This document shows, piece by piece, positions 22,664 through 33,156 of a DNA stretch of 64,000 bases. This DNA is from Leptobrachium leishanense. Lineage: Eukaryota > Chordata > Amphibia > Anura > Megophryidae. A program made the translations under genes and the position numbers. The stretch lies in the NCBI GenBank assembly GCA_009667805.1, contig CM019063.1, forward strand, positions 88,067,877-88,131,876. Direction: 5' to 3'. Under the pieces are notes generated by a model. The model was not told the origin of the DNA. It was given only the letters and a program-made list of their open reading frames with translations, and searched no databases. Every line of letters begins with the position of its first letter. Position 1 is the first letter of the stretch.

Positions 22664-23548
22664 CAGGGTTATTCAAAGAGATCCGAATTGCTGGCACAAG
22701 GTAACCGAATACTGAAATTCAGCGTTCGGTTACCTTTCCTGGCCATTCGGCTATTCAGAGAGCAGGCAGTTCGCCAAATGTTGGCGAATTGCGTGCACAT
22801 ACGGTGACTGTTCGTTGCCTGTTCGAGGGCTGTGAATCCCCATAGAGAAGCAATGCTTTGTCTAGTCAGAGAACAAAAACCAGCAGGGAAAAGTTGCAGA
22901 ATTGCCCTGCTGTTCGGTGGTTTCATTCGACAGGTTTATTCAGGCGAATCCCATAGGCTTCAATGTTAAAAATACTCCCGTGTTAATTCAATATCTAATA
23001 AACCATTCATTATAATATTCTGCAGTAAAAAGTCACTTTATTTATAGATTTTTTTTGATCCTTTAAGCATTTTTTGGGATTTTTTTGCAAACATTTTTTT
23101 TTCTGTAACAGCCCTTTTTATTATCATTCATTGGACCTCATATGTAAATTCCAGACATTTTTGTTGTGTAGTTTCTTTGCAAACAGCGTTTCACTTTTCA
23201 AACATCCAAGCGTACTGTTTTTTTTTTTTTTCACTCAATTCGTCTGCGGTGTCGGCTTTTTCCGGCGGCTGCTCTGCGCTGTGATCTGCTCCTGCTCGGG
23301 TTTTTCCGGCGTGTTTCGGCGTGGTTTATCCAGATGTTTTTGCGGGTTTCGGTGTGCATTCGTCAGGTTTTGCGGTGAGTTTTCGTCGGGTTTGCGCGGC
23401 TTTTCCCTGCACTACGACAGTCCTGTGGTGCTTGCTGAATGCACCGCAGGGTTGCCGAAATGGGATCGCCAAACCGCGCCGAATTGAAGAGAACGAAAAG
23501 TAACCGAACGTGTGGTGACTTTTTTTCGATTCTATTTGAATAACCCTG
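22664..23548 (-). mobile_element. CAGGGTTATT-ended element (family B), copy 2, complete
   Basis: It begins CAGGGTTATTCAAAGAGATC and ends TTGAATAACCCTG, flanked by TAT on both sides. It runs in the opposite orientation to copy 1, with the GGTAACCGAA hairpin first and the GTGACTTTT part last. It is uninterrupted, so about 885 bp is the real size of the family. It encodes no protein. Confidence 0.88.
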
Positions 23549-24288
23549 TATACTGTTCTTTTCACTGCGGGATGAGCGGTGATTTCTTAATTTTTCACAT
23601 TGATCTTTGCCATTAGTACAGGATGCATATAAGTATAGTGATTGTCCACACAAGTTGAGTGTAGTTGTTATCACAGGATTTAGGATACCAGGAAAGCTAT
23701 CAGCACTTACAATCAGCTTAGAATAAATGAAATGGGATTTTAAGTAGTGCTTTAAAAGAACAGCACACTCCAAATTAAAATGTGATTAGAATGTGTTCAA
23801 CTTAATAAATGAATGAATATAATACAAATAATGCATTGCATGCCCTCGAGGGAAACTAAACCATTTCACTAATTGCTTTAATAACGTTTGACAATATATA
23901 TACATTTACTGAAACACAATCCTGCTTTATTTTCTAATTGTACTAAATTGAGTTCTATAGATTACACTCATGCACCATGTTAGATAACATAACATTATAT
24001 ACTGCTAGAATGTTTTGATTCTGAATGCTGATGTGCAGAATCATAGGCATAGATTCACGAATATCAGTGAGTGATGGGAGCGCACCAGACCTCATAATAT
24101 TTACTAACAACAAATGTATTTCCTAAGTGCATAAAAAAAAATCACATCAGAGGTGTTATTTTCAACAATGACACCGAATCATACACGATGGGGGGTGGTG
24201 GAGACTTAGCAATGCACATAACTTGATAGTTCTACATCTGTAAGAATCCAGTAAGGTATACCAGCAAAAACTAAGCAGAAAACACATA
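23549..24288. other. Non-coding DNA, nothing identified
   Basis: I see no supported feature in this stretch. Confidence 0.45.
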
Positions 24289-24470
24289 CAGGGTTATTCA
24301 GAGAGCAGTGAAAAGCAGGAAAATGGCTGGAGAATGGAAAATTTTAGGTCAAAATAGCCAAACCAGAAAAATTCTCCCTTTCATCTCACTTTCCAAATCG
24401 GCTATTTTGACTTAGAGTTTTCCATTCTCCAGTCATTCTCCTGCTTTTCACCGGTCTCTGAATAACCCTG
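24289..24470. mobile_element. Short palindromic MITE (family A), copy
   Basis: Its ends CAGGGTTATTCAGAGAGCAG and CTCTGAATAACCCTG enclose inverted halves with AAAATAGCCAAACCAGAAAA in the centre. TA lies just outside on the left, and ATA on the right. Confidence 0.9.
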
Positions 24471-24660
24471 ATAGCATAATACTGTCACATATATGAACCC
24501 ACGGCACTACCAAGTGATTTTAAAACAAAACCTCTGTCAGAAACCAGTGGTTTTTAATTTAAAAAAAAATTAAAAACTTCATTTAGGCAATTCGGGTGAG
24601 TATACAGAAGGCAAGAGAAGCCAATAAAAAAGGGACCAAATAACCACCCAATTTATAATA

Positions 24661-24800
24661 CATTTTGCCCCCCCCCCCGAAAGGGAGAGGGATACAACAG
24701 AGATAGTCTCAAGGGGAGAGAGTGGGAAGCAAAAGAAAGGGAAAGGGAAGAGAGATAAAGAAAAGGAAAGAGAAAAAAGGGGGGAATCCACTTGCACACA
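24661..24800. repeat. Long purine-rich tract
   Basis: The plus strand is almost entirely A and G from about 24680 to 24790, preceded by a run of C (about 24668-24678). Such polypurine tracts can form triplexes and slip; a 90-codon minus-strand frame here is only its shadow. Confidence 0.75.
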
Positions 24801-25128
24801 GAGGCAGCAAAGACAAGTCAATAACAAAGATACAACAGTTAGAGGCAGCATTTCAACACATGCATATATGTCAACTACATCTAAATAAAAAATAAAAATA
24901 ATTTTAAATTAATTTTACAGTAAGTAATATTTGGGGATATTCCTAATGTATTTCTTCATTTAATAACCTATTTGACAGGCAGGTTTTTCCATCTACTGGA
25001 CTTACTACACATCAAAGCTCTGTGCAGGATCAGCTGGAGAGATGTCATTCAAACATATTCCCAGCGGCGCCTCCTACTTCTGATAGTGTACCCACAATCA
25101 TGGTAGTGAAAGGGTTAAGTGAGGTAAG

Positions 25129-25477
25129 CAGGGCAGCCATCAGGAGGGACAGTCCATGACATGTTCAAGGCCCAGTGGCTCCAGGGGGCCCTGGTCAAAC
25201 CCTGTGTAGCGCAGACATAAGCGTACCCCACCAAGATATCAACAAATTTTCCAGTGGGCCATGGCATCTGAGGCCAGAAGAGCACTCCTGACTGATCACT
25301 TAGGGAGCGATTAATGGGATCTGTTTCAGGTAGAGGTGCAGAGTGAACGCTCTTCAGGTAACACTTTTTTTCCCCTTACTGGAAGGGAAGAGAAGCCAAA
25401 ATAATCAGTTTAATGATGGAAGAGGGCCCCGACCAATGGTTTAGTAAGAGGGCCCAAGAATTCTGATGGCAGTCCTG
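25129..25477. mobile_element. hAT-type MITE, 349 bp, 8-bp TSD
   Basis: GAGGTAAG is duplicated exactly (25121-25128 and 25478-25485). The ends CAGGGCAGCCATCAG and CTGATGGCAGTCCTG are inverted repeats. The interior 'GGCCCAGTGGCTCC' and 'GAGGGCCC' segments are GC-rich; no transposase is present. Confidence 0.92.
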
Positions 25478-25489
25478 GAGGTAAGTATT

Positions 25490-27700
25490 GTGAATAATCT
25501 TCCTAACACAGATCTGAGCCTCCAGAGTAATCAGTGGCTCAGTACATGTGTCTCTTGGCCAAAAAAGTAGTGCCCCAACCCTATAGCATTTTTGTTTCCT
25601 GTTTCATTTGCTCTTGTTTCCACTGCGCTAGTCCACGTTTAGGGGGCAAGGGTAACTGTGACTCCTCTTTGCCTGGCATATAGATAAATGAGTGGCCGTG
25701 GGTTCATATACTTACAATGAAGATGAGATCATGGGTACATGTGCAGTCTTATAAATATATATATATATATAAAGTAAATTTTTCAGGTTTTCTGGAATTT
25801 TGAACTCTCGCATTTTTATAGAATCAAAAACTAGTGAGTGTATTCCAGAGAATGGAGAACGCGAATAGATAATATGCTTTAAAGGCACAGATAAAGACAG
25901 GAAAAAAAGCGTTAGAGAAATAGATAATTCTGTTGGTGTACCTTGATGTATTTACTGCAAAGTTGGCAATAATTTTCATGTTTGAGGCTGTACATAATAA
26001 CTACTTGGTGGAAAAAAATTATAGATTTGTTGGATTGTTCACAAACAACTTATGGTTTAACTATGTATTTATGTTTATCTATAACTAGTAATTTTTGTGG
26101 AAACCTCTGCTGGAGAACAGATTTATGTGTCAAATGCTGACATTCTATTTTTCCTTTTTTTCATAGAACGTTTATATGTAAAAATAAAAATATTTTATGA
26201 AAATTATGGTTTTCTGAAAACAAACTGGATGCAAACAAGTGGCAATGGGAAACCAGAAATATTTAAAGGAGTTTTCAAGCATGTATTACACATATCCTGT
26301 GCCAGATTCCCACAACAACAGACTAGACACATGTAATCAGTTGCAATTTTCATCAGTTGTAATAAGGAGGAGAGCCTCAGTAACAGCTCTGTGTTGTCAA
26401 AATTCACTTCCCATCTGCCAACCTCAGTTAATTTGCTGACACATCAGAGGTTGTGTTTTATGTCTTCCAAGCAAACCTTTTGTTCAAATCTGGTCCTTCC
26501 TTGACCATTTGATGAGAATCAAAAGCAGCGCCCTGGTTGATTACGCAATTAAGCAGTTGATGCTTCGAAACAGTCATCTTGAAGATAATTTATATAGAAA
26601 AAATGATTACCTGCAACCACTGTGATTGGTCACTTCTTCCTGAAGTCCAAGCATTTACTTTGCCTTGTCTATCTAACCGTGCCTTTCTCGGCTCCCAAGT
26701 GAACATGTCCATGTTTAATGTTCTGAAAATGCTAGAGGCCGTTACTTGATAATCTTGAATATGTCCTGATTTCATTCCGAGTGGCTCAGAGCAACCTGTA
26801 AAAGCATTTGACCAGAGAGTGTGATTAGGTCTTCCAGAAAGAAATGAAATGAAGAAAAAAAATCACAAAAAATGATATTTACATATTATACAGTGCACTG
26901 GGATATCCATTTGTACACATGGGAAACATACGGAAAGTCTCCTAATACATCGAATGCACAACTGGATCTCCTGCGAACACTAAATCATGTTTTATTCCGG
27001 CAGGAGAAAAGATTAAATAAAATAACAAATACTCTCTGGAAATCAAACAAAGAAAATGAATATAAAATACCACATTCTCAATCACCTCAAGAGCCAAGAA
27101 GAAAATGAGCTAATTCTGCGAAGTACATCATAAACGCACTTTCTGTGTTGGTTATAATGATTTGTGATACATAGTGTTATTTTCATTTTGCTGTGTGTTG
27201 CAGTTGAAAATCATTACATGTCTATATTTCAGCAGACACTTATTGCATACTTTTATTGCAATTTTCCCAAAAAAGCAAGAACCAAATAATGTTAAAAAAA
27301 TAAAGTGCGCTTGTACATAATGGGCAGAATGAGAGTGAGATACCCTAAGCAACGGGAAACATTGTATTCGTGATGATCAAAACACTGTTTGTCATTAGAA
27401 TCTTAACAAACAGAGAAGAACTCTTCAGATAAAGCTATTATACTATTCATAACACAAATGAAAATACACTTTGGTTATGGGTTAAGGACTCTTGAGCAAA
27501 TATGTGGTTGTCAGGAAATACAAAATAATATAATACATGCTTGTCTTTATGAGAGCTATTTTCCGAAAAACACTGTGTGCCACAGCTGCCATGAGAAGCA
27601 TTGTATCTTCTTCTAGCTTAAATATCTGCACTTTATTGTGAATTTCCATTATTTTTTTTAATCCCTTAAAGTCGGGGGCAATTTTACAAGTTTGGCACAC
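25490..27700. other. Low-repeat non-coding DNA
   Basis: Apart from a TA run at about 25758-25773, this is the longest stretch without recognisable mobile DNA. Short frames such as 26097-26336 and 26872-27108 show no family motif. It could hold intronic or conserved non-coding sequence, which only alignment to other frogs can show. Confidence 0.4.
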
Positions 27701-27720
27701 TTCAAAAAGTAGAAGGGCAC

Positions 27721-28554
27721 TATCAGCTGCCCTGAGCTAAAACCGGGATGCTAAGGGGAAAAATTAGCGCTCGCCAACTTCCCTTAGTGTCCCAGTTTCC
27801 CCAGCAGACCGCGGGGCAGGCGTCGAGTCTGGCAGCCTGCCCCTTAGCGATCTCTAAGCTCGCGGATGCTAGGAGCATCGCTACAGCGCAGTCCCCAGCA
27901 CCCCATCTATGGCATCCATAGGATGCCATGGAGAATCGTGCTGCTGGGTCACATGACCGGGTAGAATCTCGCTGTAACGTTGGGGGCTTCCAGCCTTTCT
28001 GGTGTGCTTGACGGCAGCATGTCTGATGCTACTCGCTCACCAACGCCTGGTTTAAATTGAAACAGGCAGGGAGGTGGCTGCATGAGGTGCGGCTTGAGAG
28101 GGGGCGCTGTCTGGTGAAGGTCTTTTAAAAACCAACAGTTCCTTCTAAGCAGTGCCAGATCATGGTTATCCATACCTGAGCTTCCTGTACTTGAATTCTC
28201 TCGTGATTTAACCTGTTATTGACCTCTGCTTGTTTTCTGACTATTCTGCCTTCCGTTGCCCTAGACTATTTTCTTGTACTACGCTCCTGCACTGATATCG
28301 ACCTGGCTATTCCCTTTGACTATTCTATACTCTGTATTCCTGATTCTGGCTCGTCTGACTACCCCCATGTTGCTGACCTGGTTTTGTATTACGACATTGT
28401 CTTCGATTAACCCTTTCTGTCTAGCTAGTATACCTGGCCAATTCTAAGGACCAGACAGTTAGGGATTCTTCTACGGCTACCCTGTTGGTAGCTTTTGGGC
28501 TCTGTGGAGTGTTGGGGTTTAAGGACTGCGTGGTGGGATCCGGGAACCGTGACA
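27721..28554 (+). mobile_element. LTR-like segment
   Basis: The segment begins TATCAGCTGCCC and ends GGGAACCGTGACA. A TTTTAAAAACC box at about 28117 could be a TATA element. The C/T-rich block that follows resembles the minus strands of the solo LTRs at 39953 and 62552. The first base pair deviates from TG and I see no matching 5-bp TSD, so this may be a degraded LTR or a fragment. Confidence 0.45.
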
Positions 28555-28709
28555 CTCGCCTCTCGTGAGTTCCTGCTGGTCGGCGGAGTGATCGCGGAGG
28601 GAGGCAGGGGACTTTCTTCCCCCAGTCTCCCTCTGCTCCCGGCAGCAAGAAGCAGCAGATCGGGCCGCCGTTCTCGCCGCGGGATTAGAAGTGAGTTTTT
28701 GTTTTTTGG

Positions 28710-29140
28710 GGTTTTTTTTTTTTGTATTTCAAAATTTTATTTTGCAATAAACGAAGGGTCACAGACTGACCAGCCAGGTGGCCTCACAGGGCCAGATAAG
28801 ACATGCTCAGAGAAATCACATAAAACATAAAAAGGGGATCTCAAAAGAAACTGCAGAATATCAAAAATTGGGGGAGGGGATACAATAACAGGGGGGGATG
28901 TATAAACTCGTCAGGAGGGTCGATGCAGCAAGAGCAAAACAGAGCGATGGAGTTCGCTGGGGGGGCACCAGGAAAACAAAAAGAGGAAAAAAAAAAAAAA
29001 GGAGAGGGGGAAAGGGTAGTGAGGGACTGCCAAATATATTGTGGTATTCCTGGCTCACCCCGGCAACCTTGAAGGAACTGAGGGCCATGGAAGAGGCCAC
29101 TTGGCCGGGAGACCTGGGGCCAAAAGGGTGGACAGAGCCT
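28710..29140 (-). mobile_element. Possible retroelement 3' fragment with poly(A)-like end
   Basis: Read on the minus strand, GGTGCCCCCCC-type text leads to TTTATTGCAAAATAAAATTT and then an A-run (plus-strand T-run at 28716-28727). That order suggests a 5'-truncated retrocopy. The plus strand also carries purine-rich runs at 28976-29015. No protein homology is visible. Confidence 0.3.
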
Positions 29141-29399
29141 AGGTAGTCACCCTAGTGGCTCGCCCAGGCTGCTTCGTTTTTTGGGGGGTTTTGAGCTACA
29201 GGTAACGGATTCTGCAGCAACGCAATCTGCTACCTACACCTACACCTTGTAATTGTATAAATATGTTGTTGAAGGAAGGACTATTAAGCATATAGGGTTT
29301 CTCCCTTTTCAAATATTATAAATATAGATATGTTTGGATTAATTATTAAATTAAATGTATACACACATGGCACTTTTTTATAAACAGTAGAACATAGTT

Positions 29400-29720
29400 A
29401 TATTACAATTAACTAATTTAATAGGTGGGGATAATTTAAAGAATTCCGGCGGCTGCGGTCCCGGATGCCGGGCTGACATCGAGGATTGTACATACGGACA
29501 GAAAAGGAGTTTGCTAATTAATTGACACACTTGTTTTTAATATGTTACTAATGGACAGGTATATAAACAGCAGGAGGAATCTAGCATGTCATATTGTTTT
29601 TACCAGCTGATGAAGCCGGTTCGCCGGCGAAACGCGTCCTGGTTTTAAATAAAGCGCTTTTTGATTTTGCCCTGCTGTCGCTGTATTCGCTGGGAGAGGT
29701 TTCGTGGATTTGCCATACAA
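29400..29720 (+). mobile_element. Penelope-like or related retroelement end containing a hammerhead-like motif
   Basis: A TATAAACAGCAG box at about 29561 precedes the hammerhead-like core, and AATAAAGCGC follows at 29647. The same order (core, then CAATAAA/AATAAA) is seen at 50.4 and 58.4 kb, the latter beside a GIY-YIG endonuclease remnant. The class assignment is by that analogy. Both boundaries are unclear. Confidence 0.45.
29602..29643 (+). ncRNA. Hammerhead-ribozyme-like motif, best copy
   Basis: In order: stem I strand ACCAG (29602-29606); CTGATGA core (29607-29613); one extra A (29614); stem II GCCGG/CCGGC with a TTCG tetraloop (29615-29628); GAAA (29629-29632); palindrome ACGCGT overlapping its last A (29632-29637); C at the cleavage position (29638); and stem I partner CTGGT (29639-29643). 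All invariant hammerhead bases are present. Two things are odd: the extra A between core and stem II, and a stem III so short that it would work only as a dimer through ACGCGT. Self-cleaving hammerheads of this minimal type are known from Penelope-like elements. Activity here is untested. Confidence 0.6.
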
Positions 29721-29990
29721 AATTCATCTGCTCCAATTCCTAGAGCCATAAAGGCTCCAACTATAGTAAGTGGAAAATTGGCCATTATCTTGATATGAGA
29801 TAACAAACTGTGTTGCACTAGGGCAGTTTCTGGTTTTATATTTTGCATAAGGACCTAATTGAGATGAATCCCTGAGGGTTGATGGGTACCTGAGAAAAAG
29901 AAGAAAATACCCATAAAGAGGGCAACGCTAGAGCCAGTATAGGCTCCATGTATGTGAGTGTGATAAAATTGTATTACCAGTAGTGTATAC

Positions 29991-30174
29991 CAGTGGTCCC
30001 CAACCCAGGCCCTCAGGGCCCACTAACAGGCCAGGTTTGCCAGATATCTGAAGCACAGCACAGGTGTTATGATTTGCTGCTCAGTGATTGCAGGATTCAG
30101 TCTGCATTTCCCCAAGGTGATCTGCAAAATCTGGCCTGTTAGTGGGCCCTGAGGACCAGGGTTGGGGACCACTG
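29991..30174. mobile_element. hAT (Charlie-type) MITE, 184 bp, 8-bp TSD
   Basis: GTGTATAC is duplicated exactly (29983-29990 and 30175-30182). The ends CAGTGGTCCCCAACCC and GGGTTGGGGACCACTG are inverted repeats. The two halves are joined by GGCCCACTAACAGGCC and its complement. Confidence 0.95.
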
Positions 30175-30611
30175 GTGTATACAATATATAATGGATTGCA
30201 CAATCATTTCTTTCTATTTTTATCCCTATTGTTACGAGTGGATACAGAGAAGACTGATTATAACTACACAAGGTGTAGCCTCTCTATAATTTATTGAGTG
30301 CGCTATACCACCATATTTCTGTTACACCTCTGAGCTGGTGGTAACTTTTTCCGTTAGCGCCAGCTCTTAGTAACTAGCGTTAGGACCAAGTAATCCTAAT
30401 GCTTGTCACTCTGTGCTTTCACTTTGTGCTCACCATGGTAGGTATAGGGAGCACAAAGTACAGTAAACTCAGGCTACGAATTGCTAATTAACAAGCGCTA
30501 ATGATTTTTTTAACCCATTAGCGATTCAAAGGAGATCTGGCTGCAGCACTATGACATCCTTTAAGCTAGCGCGAACGCTGACGCTAGTGTTAGCTTGAAG
30601 GAGGTGATAGA

Positions 30612-31440
30612 GCCTGAAGTGTGCTGAGCCATTTCACCTCTGTGTGCTGAGCTCATTTTGACCATTTTCGCTCATCATGTTTAATTGCGATTTGAAGTCA
30701 CATTCTATTATACGACCCAGACAAATTATATATCCTTTTTTCCGCAATATCGTCAGATTCATAATATTATCACTATTATATGTATACATCATGCCCTGCC
30801 AGAATGTTATAAAAAATTTGAAATTATATTAAATTATATTAAAATTTCAATCATCTACAGCATATAAAGCAATTTTTTCACATTTTATCAACCGAGCCTT
30901 TAGTTATATATTCTATGGGGTACACTTTTTAAAAAAAAAATAGAAATGGGAACTCGATACTGTATTTTTCTGAGTAAATACACAAAGGTTTTCGTTCATG
31001 CAGCACTATTGTTCACATTATAATTGAAAAGTGAACAGAAGTGCTGCATTAATAAATTTTAAAAAAATACATTTTTATTTTTAGCTTTTTATTTATTTGT
31101 TATTTTTATTTACATGTAACCTAGTCATGTTTGATATCATTGGAGAGGCCATGCCCTGGCCCTTCCAATGAAACCACACATGACCCTTTTAGCTGCCACC
31201 AATCGGGAGATATGGGGCTTCAAACAAACCTCTTATTTCCACCATAGGATTTCCTTAGGAAATCCCTGGGCAGCTAGGGGTTACTCGGCTAACTGACGTC
31301 ATCGGGCCATGCGCGAGGATGTCAGTTGAAGAGGGAGGCCTGGAGGTAGGGCTGACATCTAAGATGGCAGCCCTCACTGGAAATAGGCCGCAATCTGGCA
31401 CCTGTTGGTGCCGGATCGTGGCCTGGCGCTTAAGGGTTTA
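30612..31440 (-). mobile_element. Old divergent copy of the hairpin-ladder piggyBac-type family
   Basis: It shares with the complete copies the order GCTGAGCCATTTCACC, CGCTCATCATGTTTAA, TATGTATACATCATG, TTGTTCACATTATAATTG, GTCATGTTTGATATCATTGG and GCAGCTAGGGGTTA. The GC-rich half keeps hairpins (CTGACGTCATCGGGCC..., GGATTTCCTTAGGAAATCC at about 31250). The terminal TTAA sites are eroded (TTTAAAG at the right). Confidence 0.7.
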
Positions 31441-32334
31441 AAGAAAGGCATTGCTGGAAAGGTCAGACTGTCGTACAGCATAAAAGCTCGAGCTCGCTGC
31501 TTAATGTTACTTTATTCTAAACTAGTGTTAAACAATTAAATTTCAAATTCCAACAATTCAGTTTTCATACTGTTTATTGGACGAACATCAGTTACAGCTA
31601 AAGAAGATGGAACAACATAGGCTGTTCTTGAAGGTTTGTCTTCAAAATGTTGAACATGATTCTCCAGAAGGTGCTTTGATGATGTGTTGGGCATGATCCA
31701 TTTATGTAACTGGTTCCTTTCCAATTTTTACTGGTTCAGCAAAGCATGAGAATAAATATAACTGTATTCTATTTATTTATATGCTATGCTGAACCATAAA
31801 AAACTGCTGCTTTATATACAGTGTAATATCGGACTGTAAATTGCATACAGTGCTTGATACGTATTCTATCTTTTAGATATGAGAGCAGATATTTATATTT
31901 CTGGTCTTCAACGATGGAGAAGCAAGTTCAGATCCTGATCAGCACATTCTCCTCTACAATCATGGAGAAACCATTCACGACTTTACAACCCTGGAGAACT
32001 GTATTCAACGTCACCACCAGGTTTTTTTTGAGTGCGCATACCGGCACCTCTTGGCGGGGCCTAATTTGTTACCGGCACCTCCACGTCAGCACTTGGAGGC
32101 AGGGGCGTTCTTCGGCTGCACGCGGCGGCGCACAGTCAATCTGCTGCGGTGATGCTGCAGCGTGTCTCGCACAATACGAGCACACTGCATTAGCTATGCC
32201 CCCACTTGCAATGCGCAGGTCAGAGTGTGCATTGGCAGAAGGACTGACTGGAGGACTCAGAAGAGCGTTGGCTCCGGGTGAGAGCTGTCATCCTCGCTGG
32301 GCTCCGCTGGTAAGCGATAAAGGGCAGTGCAGGG

Positions 32335-32780
32335 ACTGGACAGGAGCTGGTCTGGGGGCAATATATCCATGTGAGCTGGTCTGGGGCAATATATCCCTTG
32401 GGAGCTGGTATGGGGCAATATATCCCATGTGAGCTGGTCTGGGGCAATATATCCATGTGAGCTGGTCTGGGGCAATATATCCCTTGTGAGCTGGTCTGGG
32501 GAAATATTCTTGGGCAAAGTTCTTGAACCCAGGACATACTTGAAAACGAGAGAAATCTCAATGTATCCTTCCTGGTAAAATCCTGGGGCAATATGCAATA
32601 TTTCCATGGTGAGCTGGCCTGGGCAATATATCCATGTGAGCCTGGGGCAATATATCCAGTGTGAACTGGGGGCAATATATCCATGTGAGCTGGCCTGGGG
32701 CAATATATCCCCCTGGGGCTATATATAGCCTGGGGCAATATATCCAGTGTGAACTGGGGGCAATATATCCAGTGTGAATA
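32335..32780. repeat. Minisatellite, about 28-31-bp unit
   Basis: Units of GAGCTGGTCTGGGGCAATAT plus ATCCATGT or ATCCCTTG repeat about a dozen times, with shortened versions (AACTGGGGGCAATATATCCA) toward the right. A LINE tail at 32517-32582 interrupts it. The minus-strand frames of 105-172 codons here are products of the period. Confidence 0.9.
32517..32582 (+). mobile_element. LINE 3' tail fragment inside the minisatellite
   Basis: TTCTTGAACCCAGGACATAC through CCTTCCTGGTAAAATCC matches the end of the LINE at 42600-42664 nearly exactly. It is only about 66 bp and lacks the usual TAAATAAA end, because the array resumes at once. Confidence 0.8.
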
Positions 32781-33156
32781 AAGGAGTATTTATTAGGACA
32801 CGAAAAAACATCATAATAATCAGTTTTTCCCTGGGCGTGAGAGTACCGCCACCTATTTTTCCAGAAAAAAAGCACTGGTCACCACCATGTCACTGATCTA
32901 TAACCATGGAAAGCAGACGCAGATCCCATTCAGAAGACCTCACCATCAAGTATCCTTGGTCAAGGCCCCCAATGTTATGGATTAACCTCCTACCTCACAA
33001 TATGTATGTAAAAACAAAAAATTCTCAGAAATTGTAAGTTCCCTTGGGTACAGGGTCCCATTGAATCAGGCCGTATCATCAATGTTTGGTGTTATCATGC
33101 ATCAAACCCTTGTACACTTATCTTGTAAAGTGCTGTAGAATCTGTGGCACTATATA

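Larger units (their letters stand above)
32020..32877. mobile_element. Insertion of 858 bp with exact 10-bp TSD, minisatellite inside
   Basis: GTCACCACCA occurs at 32010-32019 and 32878-32887. The left end GTTTTTTTTGAGTGCGCATA and the right end (reverse complement GTGCTTTTTTTCTGG) are roughly inverted. The inside holds a GC-rich part (32080-32330) and a minisatellite. The TSD length argues for a retrotransposon-like mechanism; I do not recognise the family. Confidence 0.6.

Noticed and set aside
28219..28410. 63-codon frame as a small gene
   Set aside because: It lies in the C/T-rich part of an LTR-like segment and has no recognisable features.
32220..32875. Overlapping minus-strand frames of 105-172 codons (GYIAP repeats)
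   Set aside because: They are products of the minisatellite period in several frames at once.
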